A DNA stretch of 6,880 nucleotides from contig CAZJYI010000322.1 of assembly GCA_964550025.1 (NCBI GenBank), positions 1 through 6,880 on the forward strand, in the 5' to 3' direction. This stretch comes from CAZJYI01 sp964550025 (lineage in GTDB: Bacteria; Verrucomicrobiota; Kiritimatiellia; UBA8416; CAYOBW01). The notes under the pieces were generated by a model, which was not told the DNA's origin, ran no database searches, and saw only the letters and a list, made by a program, of their open reading frames with translations. Numbering within the stretch: the stretch's first letter is position 1; the number at the start of each line of letters is the position of its first letter. Positions 1 to 5,103 of the stretch are shown here, one piece after another. The position numbers and the translations under genes were made by a program.

Positions 1-220
1 GGTTGGTGCTGCCCGAGGCCGAGAAGCGAATGCTGTCGCCCGTGAAGACCGTCTTGCGGCCCGGCGATACGGTCAGGTTCGGGTGGAGAATGACCTGGGG
101 GTTGGGCGCATAGGACGCTTTCCCCATGTTGGCATCGACCAGGGCCAGATCGTTTGAAACCGCGGAAGCGCCTGCCGAGAACAGCGCGTACAGCACAAGA
201 GTTGTGAAGAGTCTGTTCAT
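1..220 (-). CDS. Exported protein, N-terminal fragment with start of a PKD/Ig-like domain (cut by window edge)
   Basis: Only the first 73 codons are in the window. The frame opens with a textbook signal peptide, MNRLFTTLVLYALFSAGASA, with likely cleavage after ASA near residue 20, so the product is exported. After a short mature segment (residues 21-49), the stretch with VSPGRKTVFTGDSIRFSASGSTN character (about residues 51-73) matches the opening strands of PKD/Ig-like domains, which typically read G-D-x-[IV]-x-F-x-[AG]-S. The ATG is chosen because a good Shine-Dalgarno stretch (GAGAGG) lies just upstream and the signal peptide starts at once. It is the first gene after repeat block A and probably has its own promoter. 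Gene 5104-6880 also carries a PKD end before its beta-helix, so this may be the start of a paralogue; that is inference. The rest of the protein and its function cannot be seen. Confidence 0.75.
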   Translation of the reverse strand, partial: MNRLFTTLVLYALFSAGASAVSNDLALVDANMGKASYAPNPQVILHPNLTVSPGRKTVFTGDSIRFSASGSTN

Positions 221-254
221 CTTACCTCTCGCTTGTTCTTGGGAAACTGGACGT

Positions 255-283
255 ATCCTAGCACGGCGGCAACGGCACGCCAA
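255..283 (-). promoter_or_regulatory. Candidate sigma70-type promoter for the gene starting at 220
   Basis: On the minus strand a TTGGCG box (278-283) is followed after 17 bases by TAGGAT (255-260), and the -10 is preceded by TGC, an extended -10 feature. Each hexamer matches the consensus at 4 of 6 positions. The -10 lies about 35 bases upstream of the ATG. The stretch 284-380, between this site and repeat block A, shows nothing else I can name. Confidence 0.35.
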
Positions 284-385
284 CACAATGTTCTGGTTGC
301 TCATCGGATTTCGCTCCGTTCATGATCATGGTCGTTGTTCGTGGTCGTCTTCTTCCCGCATGTTCGTTTACCAACCTCTCGGATA

Positions 386-409
386 CCCCCTTACGGGGGC
401 ACTACGAAC
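386..409 (-). repeat. REP-like hairpin with GTAG head (block A)
   Basis: On the minus strand this reads GTTCGTAGTG followed by the hairpin CCCCC-GTAA-GGGGG. A conserved GTAG beside a short GC hairpin is the hallmark of REP elements mobilised by RAYT (IS200/IS605-like Y1) transposases. No such transposase lies in the window, so the assignment is by pattern only. Confidence 0.5.
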
Positions 410-464
410 CCGGTGTCCTACTCCCTCGTTCCAAAGTGAGTCCACCCGGAAGCGAAGAGATCGG

Positions 465-528
465 CGTGTAGGAGTACGGTGCACGGTCCCGCGCTCTCGA
501 TCCGTACTCGTACACTTACTCCTACACG
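465..528. repeat. GTACGN hexamer palindrome (block A)
   Basis: The left arm CGTGTAGGAGTACGG (465-479) faces a longer right arm (502-528) that ends TACTCCTACACG. The outer 12 bases pair perfectly; alternatively the inner GAGTACGG/CCGTACTC can pair. The loop TGCACGGTCCCGCGCTCTCGAT is unchanged in all three blocks. Here the right arm is the long one, the reverse of blocks B and C. Confidence 0.7.
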
Positions 529-554
529 CGAATCTCCCCTCCCGCCTCTCACAC

Positions 555-589
555 TTCGACATTTGTCATTCAGTGTTCATCATTCCGCG
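555..589. repeat. Five tandem degenerate heptamers (block A)
   Basis: Period-7 array: TTCGACA, TTTGTCA, TTCAGTG, TTCATCA, TTCCGCG. The register and unit order match the arrays in blocks B and C. The form resembles the short tandem heptamer repeats described in cyanobacteria, though no relationship is implied. Confidence 0.65.
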
Positions 590-644
590 GTTTCCCCTCT
601 CCCCGTCCGGCCCGTATGTGCATTTTGTGCCTTTTGTGGCCAAT

Positions 645-660
645 CTCCCTGCCCGGGGAG
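645..660 (-). terminator. Conserved hairpin just after the minigene stop
   Basis: CTCCC and GGGAG flank a 6-base loop, starting four bases beyond the stop codon. It is identical in all three blocks. No T-run follows, so it is not a standard intrinsic terminator; it may protect 3' ends, or simply be carried along with the block. Confidence 0.3.
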
Positions 661-664
661 CGCA

Positions 665-931
665 TCACGGCACATCCTCCTCCGTCACCACCCCGTCAAG
701 ATTACAGTCGCCGGGAAGGTACCCCGTCTTCCCCCCCGTTTCATATACCCCATTCGTCACCAACACCACATCCCCATCCTTCGCCACGTTCACCGCATCC
801 TGGATCACCGTCGCTGCCGTGGCCCAGTTGGGGTAGGGCGGGGTGGGGGAGGGGGAGTTGATGTCAACGTAGTGGGTGTCGGCGAGAGAAGTGGCGAGGG
901 AGAGGGCTATGGATAATGGACCGTGGACCAT
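665..931 (-). CDS. Internally deleted exported beta-helix protein carrying half of the dockerin-like tail (minigene or relic)
   Basis: An 88-aa open frame in three parts. Residues 1-17 (MVHGPLSIALSLATSLA) form a signal peptide. Residues 18-67 are the opening of a beta-helix protein: PYPNWATAAT, then VLVTNGVY, matching PYTNWVTAAT and VLVTDGVY in gene 5104-6880. Residues 66-88 are the last 23 residues of the shared tail, KTGYLPGDCNLDGVV and onward, with one DxNxDG calcium loop. The whole beta-helix, anchor and most of the C-terminal module are missing. The join falls in a GGGGGAAG tract that could have served as microhomology for the deletion. The ATG at 931 is chosen because the signal peptide begins there; the frame remains open upstream but with no export signal. 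The upstream Shine-Dalgarno is weak. The start codon lies inside a heptamer array. It could be a dead relic kept in frame by chance, or a small exported tag peptide. Confidence 0.6.
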   Translation of the reverse strand: MVHGPLSIALSLATSLADTHYVDINSPSPTPPYPNWATAATVIQDAVNVAKDGDVVLVTNGVYETGGKTGYLPGDCNLDGVVTEEDVP

Positions 932-982
932 GGGCGATTTCCAGCAGCCAACGATCGACGCCAAACGTTCAACGCGTCGACA
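911..982. repeat. Two degenerate heptamer arrays around the minigene start
   Basis: Positions 911-938 read as GGATAAT, GGACCGT, GGACCAT, GGGCGAT. Positions 948-982 read as CCAACGA, TCGACGC, CAAACGT, TCAACGC, GTCGACA. Both have period 7 but use different unit sequences from the arrays inside blocks A-C. The minigene ATG (929-931 on the minus strand) falls in the third unit of the first array. From 983 to 1042 I see no further feature. Confidence 0.5.
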
Positions 983-1044
983 TGGGCGGTTCGAGTTGTG
1001 CATCTCACGTTGCATGTTGGGTTCTCGTCTTCCCGGCATGGGGA

Positions 1045-1068
1045 CGCCCTTACGGGCGCACTACGAAC
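1045..1068 (-). repeat. REP-like hairpin with GTAG head (block B, unit 1)
   Basis: The stem is CGCCC/GGGCG around a 4-base loop, with the invariant GTTCGTAGTG head on the minus strand. Relative to the next unit, one stem position is changed on both sides (C-G to G-C), so pairing is kept by compensatory change. Confidence 0.5.
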
Positions 1069-1077
1069 GCTGGGATA

Positions 1078-1101
1078 CCCCCTTACGGGGGCACTACGAA
1101 C
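1078..1101 (-). repeat. REP-like hairpin with GTAG head (block B, unit 2)
   Basis: The stem is CCCCC/GGGGG with the same loop and GTTCGTAGTG head as the block A unit. It lies 33 bases from unit 1 in the same orientation, so the two form a direct tandem pair. Confidence 0.5.
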
Positions 1102-1157
1102 CCAGTATCCTACTCCCTCGTTCCAAAGCGTGTTCCGCCCGTAGGCGAAGAGATCGG

Positions 1158-1221
1158 CGCGTAGGAGTACGTGTACGAGTACGGTGCACGGTCCCGCGCT
1201 CTCGATCCGCACTCGTACACG
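1158..1221. repeat. GTACGN hexamer palindrome (block B)
   Basis: The long left arm (1158-1184) contains GTAGGA-GTACGT-GTACGA-GTACGG hexamers. The short right arm CCGCACTCGTACACG (1207-1221) pairs with its inner half with one mismatch. The 22-base loop is the same as in blocks A and C. Confidence 0.65.
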
Positions 1222-1248
1222 CGAATTCCCCCCTCCCGCCTCTCACAC

Positions 1249-1283
1249 TTCAACATTCATCATTCAGTGTTCAGCATTCTGCG
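1249..1283. repeat. Five tandem degenerate heptamers (block B)
   Basis: TTCAACA, TTCATCA, TTCAGTG, TTCAGCA, TTCTGCG, in the same register as the arrays in blocks A and C. Confidence 0.65.
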
Positions 1284-1338
1284 GTTTCGGCTCTCCCCGT
1301 CCGGCCCTTATGTGCATTTTGTGCCTTCTGTGGACAAT

Positions 1339-1354
1339 CTCCCTGCCCGGGGAG
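1339..1354 (-). terminator. Conserved hairpin just after the FnIII-protein stop
   Basis: CTCCC/GGGAG stem, identical in sequence and position to the copy after the minigene. No T-run follows. Confidence 0.3.
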
Positions 1355-1358
1355 CGCA

Positions 1359-3383
1359 TCACGGCACATCCTCCTCGGTCACCACTCCATCAAGATTACA
1401 GTCGCCGGGAAGGTATCCCGTCTTCCCCACTTGTTGCCGCACAATCTCCCGGTCCACCTCCGTGATCTTCCCGTCCCCGTCACAATCCCCCGCAATCATC
1501 CCCCACACGCCGGGCGCCAGCTCCACGGCCGCATTCGTCCCGCCCGCCACTCTGCCCGGGTCCGCGGTGAAATCGTACGCGTTGGCGTTCGCCGAGAACA
1601 CGACGGAGGTGGCGGACATCACGGCTGTGTGGTTGCGGTGCTTGAGCACAACGTGACGGCGATCGCCTTGCGCTACCTTCCAGAGCAGCTGCGTGTGGCC
1701 GGGGGATACCACCGCGCCGTTCGTCTTGAGCCACGCACTCTGCGAAACCACGGGGCGGCCGTTTGTGTCGGTCAGGACGCCCAGCACCCAATCGACAACG
1801 TCCGTCTGGACGCTGGAGACACGCAGGGAATCGCTCGCGTAGGGAGAGACCAGCGGCAGAAAAGCGCCGATACCCGCGCGCATCTCGGAACGGGTGCCGT
1901 CGTGGGCGCCCTGCAACCGTGCCCGCGTATCCATCAGAAACACCTGGGCCGCACTCGAGTCGGCATAGACCGAATGCACGACCGGATTGAACTGTCCCAG
2001 GATGTCTTCGGCGACCACGGCCAGGGCGTACGTCGACCGTTCATCAAGGCTTTCCACCGTGTAGGCAAAGACCCCGGCCGGTACAACGGCCCACGGCGTC
2101 ATGTCCGAAACATCGGAGAAGCGCGAGGTGCCGACGTAGATGCGGTAGCGCACGACGTCCCTCTGCCGGAGCTCGTCGTACTGGCCCCACCAGAGGTCGA
2201 TGGCGCGGTACCGCGAGGCCGACGTCTGCGCCGAGAATGCACTGCCCGGATACGTAACGGGCTCGGGTACCGTATTGTCGGGCCGGATCGCGGCGGCTTC
2301 ACGCGATACCAGTTCCAATGTGTCCCGGTTCGCCTCCGCGACCGGCACGATGCTGAACTGCCGTGAAACGACCTCCGGCGCCAACACGTAGACCGACAGA
2401 CACTCCACTGCCGTCCGAAAACCGCCCAACGCGTCAACCGCGACGACAGCGAAGAAACGGTCCCGCCAGGGGGCGAGCCCCTCAAGCATGACCGAAAATT
2501 GCCCCGACGGTATGCTCGCGTGCGCAGCCATCCCACTCACGTCGTCGAAATGGTTGTCCGCCACGTAGATGTCGTAGCGGACAACATCCTTCTGCCCAAG
2601 CTCATCGTATCCGCCCCACCTCACTTCGGCCTCATCGCCCACGGGAGTGGTGGTCACGGTCACGCCGGTGACGGGCGCCGGTGGCTGCGTCGTCGTGGAG
2701 ACGACACACGCTTCGCGCGACACCGTCTCCCCGGCTGTCGGATCCGCCGCTGCCACCGGCAGGATGGAGAACTCGCAACTGATCACCTCGGGCGCCAGGA
2801 CAAACGCGGTGACGGGCACGACCCGGACGGTGGATCTGCCCAGCACGTCAACGGCAACGATGGCGAAGTAACGATCGACCCACGGCGCGAGATCCTCGAT
2901 TTCGAGTGAGAACTGCCCCGCGGGCACGTCAGCGTACGGTGTCATGGCGGACACATCCGCGAAGGCCGAGGACGATACGTAGACCTCGTAGAACGCGATG
3001 TCCCGCTGCCCAAGCTCGTCGTAGCCGCCCCAACTCAGCGTCGCCTTGCTGCCGGTGGGAGTCACGGTGACGGCCAACTGCGTGACCGGCGCCGGTGCCG
3101 CCGCGGTGGGCTCTACAATCGCCACTTCACGGGACAGCGCTTCCCCGGCTTCCTCCCCGGTCGGCGCGACCGGGAGCACGGACACCTCGTGGGAAACCGC
3201 CTCCACACCCGTGCCCGGCACAACCGTCCCCGCCACGGGAAGTAGCGAGTACTCGACGCTGATGATCTCCTGGACAAACTCCTCCGAATGGCCGCCGGCA
3301 CAGGTCAGAAGCAGCGCGCCGGCCGCGAGGACTCGCCTCACGGCGCCCGGCCGAAATCCGAGGATGTCCCTGTCACTGTCCAT
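1359..3383 (-). CDS. Exported FnIII-repeat protein with C-terminal dockerin-like tail module
   Basis: A 674-aa protein. A basic region (residues 14-17) leads into a hydrophobic run, VLAAGALLLTCAGG, so it is exported; LLTC is only a poor lipobox. Three FnIII-like repeats lie at about 97-196, 236-335 and 373-473. Each has a W-[GW]-G-x-Y-D-E-L-x-Q-[RK]-D strand, an F-x-D-V-S-x-M box and a V-P/S-A/S-G-x-F box. They are joined by linkers with (E/Q)FSI(L/V)PVA and SRE motifs. Residues 480-674 form a C-terminal module: SPYASD, VVDWVLGVL, SQSAWL, KHRNHTAVMS, YDFTA, GVWGMIAGD, then two 12-residue calcium loops starting DCDGDGKI and DCNLDGVV. From memory, modules of this type end secreted Bacteroidetes and PVC proteins. 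The ATG at 3383 is preferred; a TTG at 3404 behind AGAAGAG would add 7 residues. It starts 45 bp after the glycine-rich gene, so the two are probably co-transcribed. Likely role: extracellular adhesion or scaffolding; the partner is unknown. Confidence 0.85.
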   Translation of the reverse strand: MDSDRDILGFRPGAVRRVLAAGALLLTCAGGHSEEFVQEIISVEYSLLPVAGTVVPGTGVEAVSHEVSVLPVAPTGEEAGEALSREVAIVEPTAAAPAPVTQLAVTVTPTGSKATLSWGGYDELGQRDIAFYEVYVSSSAFADVSAMTPYADVPAGQFSLEIEDLAPWVDRYFAIVAVDVLGRSTVRVVPVTAFVLAPEVISCEFSILPVAAADPTAGETVSREACVVSTTTQPPAPVTGVTVTTTPVGDEAEVRWGGYDELGQKDVVRYDIYVADNHFDDVSGMAAHASIPSGQFSVMLEGLAPWRDRFFAVVAVDALGGFRTAVECLSVYVLAPEVVSRQFSIVPVAEANRDTLELVSREAAAIRPDNTVPEPVTYPGSAFSAQTSASRYRAIDLWWGQYDELRQRDVVRYRIYVGTSRFSDVSDMTPWAVVPAGVFAYTVESLDERSTYALAVVAEDILGQFNPVVHSVYADSSAAQVFLMDTRARLQGAHDGTRSEMRAGIGAFLPLVSPYASDSLRVSSVQTDVVDWVLGVLTDTNGRPVVSQSAWLKTNGAVVSPGHTQLLWKVAQGDRRHVVLKHRNHTAVMSATSVVFSANANAYDFTADPGRVAGGTNAAVELAPGVWGMIAGDCDGDGKITEVDREIVRQQVGKTGYLPGDCNLDGVVTEEDVP

Positions 3384-3428
3384 CTGCCTGCACCGGTGGT
3401 TCAACAGCTCTTCTGTCGACGATACCGA

Positions 3429-4631
3429 TTACCGCCGAATGACGCGAACCTGCACGACGGCATAGCCGCTACTCACAGGTACGTTGGCGAGCCAGCGATA
3501 CGTCTCAGGGTTTTCGCTGACCGTTTCATGGACCGCCGCATTGGCCGTCGAGAACTCCGTTCCCGCACGCGGCGTGATGCGGACATTGACGACCGAGGAC
3601 GTACTGACATTGACGGTTTCGACAATGACGGGCGCACTGTTTGTTTGCGGAATCAGCACGTCGACCGTGCCGATCCCAAAACCGGCACGGGGGTCCTGCG
3701 GTACGACTTCCCCGGCTACAGAGACCAGCTTCACGCTGGGCCCGTTGGTCGGGAGCCAGATCTGGGGTGTCGCACCGGGATCGAGAGCGACATGAGTTGT
3801 GTTCCCGTCGAAAGTGTGGTTGCCCGAGCTCGACACACACTCGGTGCGTATGCGCCCTTTTCCGCCGGACTGGCTGCCCGAGGAACCGCCGTTGCCACCG
3901 TTGACCGCGATGGTGCCACTGCCAGAGAAGGTCTCCGCGACGAGACGTATGCCGCCGCCGGACCCGCCACCGGACCCACCGCCCTGGTCATGGCCCGTTC
4001 CGCCCTTTGCGCGCACGGAACCACTGATGCTGAGATCTTCCCTGCAGGCGATGAGTATCGCCCCGCCACCGCCTCCCCCGCCTCGGTTGTATCCGCCCCC
4101 TCCACCCGAACCGCCGACGAGCGGGACCAGGGAGGCGTTACCGTATGAATACGTGCCGCCGTCCGCGCGATCGTCGCCTCCCGGACCAAAACCGCTGCCT
4201 GACGAGGTATTGCCGCGTCTGCCCATGCCGCCGCGGAACCCGCCGGGCCCCGGTTCCGAAAGCGCGGGGGCGCCCACGTGATTCTGGCCGTCCAGCGCTA
4301 CGGCCCCACTAATGGTTGCGTTCCCTGCCACCAGCCACACCACCGGCGCGCGGCTGGGATGGTTGTTGAAGGTGACTGTCCTGCCCGCATTGACCGTCAC
4401 GTTGGTATACTTGAACACCACCGCCCACTTGTTGGAGTCGTAGATCCCGACGCCCGCGTTGGCGCTGTTGTCGTCATCCCAGTTGCCGGTCACGGCGAGC
4501 GAGAGATCGATCACCGTGTTGCTCGCGACGTACAGCCCCCCGTCCGAGCCGTCTCCCGGGATGTTGATTCCCGCCGTTGCCGTGCCTGCCAGGGCCAGTG
4601 TGGCTGCCAGGGCCACTGCGAATCGTGTCAT
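3429..4631 (-). CDS. Exported glycine-rich surface protein
   Basis: A 400-aa protein. Residues 1-20 (MTRFAVALAATLALAGTATA) are a signal peptide with an ATA cleavage site. Residues 21-110 look like a beta-rich domain with VTVNAGRTVTF and ISGAVALDG strands. Residues 118-262 are glycine-rich: FRGG, FGPGG, GGSGGGGG and GGGGGGGAILIA. These are interleaved with short strand motifs (LSISGSVRAKGG, GGIRLVAETFSGSGTIAVNGG) at a spacing that suggests a solenoid of beta-strands on glycine turns. Residues 285-400 form a beta-rich C-terminal domain with no dockerin-like loops. From memory, similar glycine-rich exported proteins occur in Verrucomicrobia and Planctomycetes; no function is assigned. The ATG is chosen over an upstream in-frame start at 4679 because it follows a GGGAGA ribosome site and begins the signal peptide. 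It heads a likely two-gene unit with the FnIII protein. Unlike its tagged neighbours it ends without the repeated tail or 3' block. Confidence 0.85.
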   Translation of the reverse strand: MTRFAVALAATLALAGTATAGINIPGDGSDGGLYVASNTVIDLSLAVTGNWDDDNSANAGVGIYDSNKWAVVFKYTNVTVNAGRTVTFNNHPSRAPVVWLVAGNATISGAVALDGQNHVGAPALSEPGPGGFRGGMGRRGNTSSGSGFGPGGDDRADGGTYSYGNASLVPLVGGSGGGGGYNRGGGGGGGAILIACREDLSISGSVRAKGGTGHDQGGGSGGGSGGGIRLVAETFSGSGTIAVNGGNGGSSGSQSGGKGRIRTECVSSSGNHTFDGNTTHVALDPGATPQIWLPTNGPSVKLVSVAGEVVPQDPRAGFGIGTVDVLIPQTNSAPVIVETVNVSTSSVVNVRITPRAGTEFSTANAAVHETVSENPETYRWLANVPVSSGYAVVQVRVIRR

Positions 4632-4680
4632 CTCGTTTTCTCCCGTTTGTTGTCGCCTTTTCCCAATCGTCCAAAACATG

Positions 4681-4708
4681 ATCGTAAACTCTGTCGAGTT
4701 TCGAGCAA
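4681..4708 (-). promoter_or_regulatory. Weak candidate promoter with a 16-bp palindrome in the spacer
   Basis: On the minus strand TTGCTC (4703-4708) is followed after 16 bases by TACGAT (4681-4686), about 50 bases upstream of the glycine-rich gene's ATG. The spacer is almost wholly the perfect inverted repeat AAACTCTGTCGAGTTT (4686-4701), which could be an operator. The -35 matches only 3 of 6 consensus positions. Confidence 0.25.
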
Positions 4709-4738
4709 GTGTACAACAAAATGCGCGACGAAGGGGAA

Positions 4739-4762
4739 CGCCCTCACCAGCGCACTACGAAC
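4739..4762 (-). repeat. Degenerate REP-like unit with GTAG head (block C)
   Basis: The GTTCGTAGTG head is intact on the minus strand, but the hairpin has decayed to a CGC/GCG stem. Together with the next element it forms an inverted pair. Confidence 0.4.
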
Positions 4763-4782
4763 GGGGGATTCCCCGCACATCG

Positions 4783-4830
4783 GTTCGTAGTTCCGCCGCC
4801 CGTCACGCCGTAGCGTCTCGGCGAAGGCGG
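4783..4830 (+). repeat. Second REP-like element, opposite orientation (block C)
   Basis: On the plus strand GTTCGTAGTT is followed by an imperfect nested hairpin: outer CCGCC (4793-4797) with GGCGG (4826-4830), and an inner CGCCG/CGGCG. The heads of this unit and the previous one face each other across the GGGGGATTCCCC stretch, an arrangement like paired REPs (BIMEs). Confidence 0.4.
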
Positions 4831-4903
4831 ATCAGGCGGTCCCTCGCCTCGCAGGTTCCTTCCTCGTTCCAAGACCTGTTCCACCCGCAACCAAAGAGAT
4901 CGG

Positions 4904-4967
4904 CGTGTAGGAGTACGTGTACGAGTACGGTGCACGGTCCCGCGCTCTCGATCCGTACTCCTACACG
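4904..4967. repeat. GTACGN hexamer palindrome (block C)
   Basis: The long left arm (4904-4930) faces the short right arm CCGTACTCCTACACG (4953-4967). The outer 14 bases pair perfectly, or the inner GAGTACGG pairs instead. The loop is unchanged. Confidence 0.7.
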
Positions 4968-4993
4968 CGAATCTCCCCTCCCGCCCCTCACAC

Positions 4994-5028
4994 TTCAACA
5001 TTCGTCATTCAGTGTTCAGCATTCTGCG
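4994..5028. repeat. Five tandem degenerate heptamers (block C)
   Basis: TTCAACA, TTCGTCA, TTCAGTG, TTCAGCA, TTCTGCG. This differs from the block B array at a single base. Confidence 0.65.
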
Positions 5029-5083
5029 GTTTCCCCTCTCCCCGTCCGGCCCGTATGTGCATTTTGTGCCTTTTGTGGCCAAT

Positions 5084-5099
5084 CTCCCTGCCCGGGGAG
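5084..5099 (-). terminator. Conserved hairpin just after the beta-helix gene stop
   Basis: CTCCC/GGGAG stem, third identical copy, four bases beyond the TGA. No T-run follows. Confidence 0.3.
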
Positions 5100-5103
5100 C
5101 GCA

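Larger units (their letters stand above)
381..734 (-). repeat. Repeat block A: shared tag codons plus 3' flank, copy 1 of 3
   Basis: This block is colinear with blocks B (1043-1526) and C (4737-5271). Read on the minus strand it holds the last 23 tag codons and stop of the minigene, a post-stop hairpin, a short motif in which CACAAAA recurs, five heptamers, the hexamer palindrome, a GGAACGAG box (about 425-432) and one REP-like hairpin. Read by eye, A and C are identical from 587 to 721 (135 bases), of which 78 are non-coding. Non-coding DNA as conserved as coding DNA means the copies were made or homogenised at the DNA level. At the coding end, homology stops abruptly at about 734, in a run of C. 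Confidence 0.85.
1043..1526 (-). repeat. Repeat block B: shared tag codons plus 3' flank, copy 2 of 3
   Basis: Same element order as blocks A and C but with two REP-like units. In the 165 bases encoding the last 55 residues (1362-1526) I count 7 mismatches to block C, all silent. In the 78 bases after the stop I count 5 mismatches. A GGAACGAG box lies at about 1115-1122, and the motif with recurring CACAAAA lies just beyond the post-stop hairpin. B is therefore a slightly older or less homogenised copy than the A/C pair. Confidence 0.85.

Noticed and set aside
381..1101. CRISPR array
   Set aside because: The repeats are few and irregularly spaced, with no spacer-repeat periodicity and no cas genes.
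876..2366. 496-codon open frame on the plus strand
   Set aside because: It is antisense to the FnIII gene and repeat block B, is rich in Arg, His and Pro, and shows no domain, signal peptide or ribosome site. GC-rich third positions of the minus-strand gene create it.
3270..3335. Lipoprotein signal in the FnIII protein (LLTC)
   Set aside because: Thr directly before Cys is a poor lipobox residue. An ordinary signal peptide is as likely, so no lipoprotein call is made.
3880..4210. Simple-sequence GGC/GGT tract as a separate DNA repeat
   Set aside because: It is explained by glycine codons of the glycine-rich protein and stays in frame.
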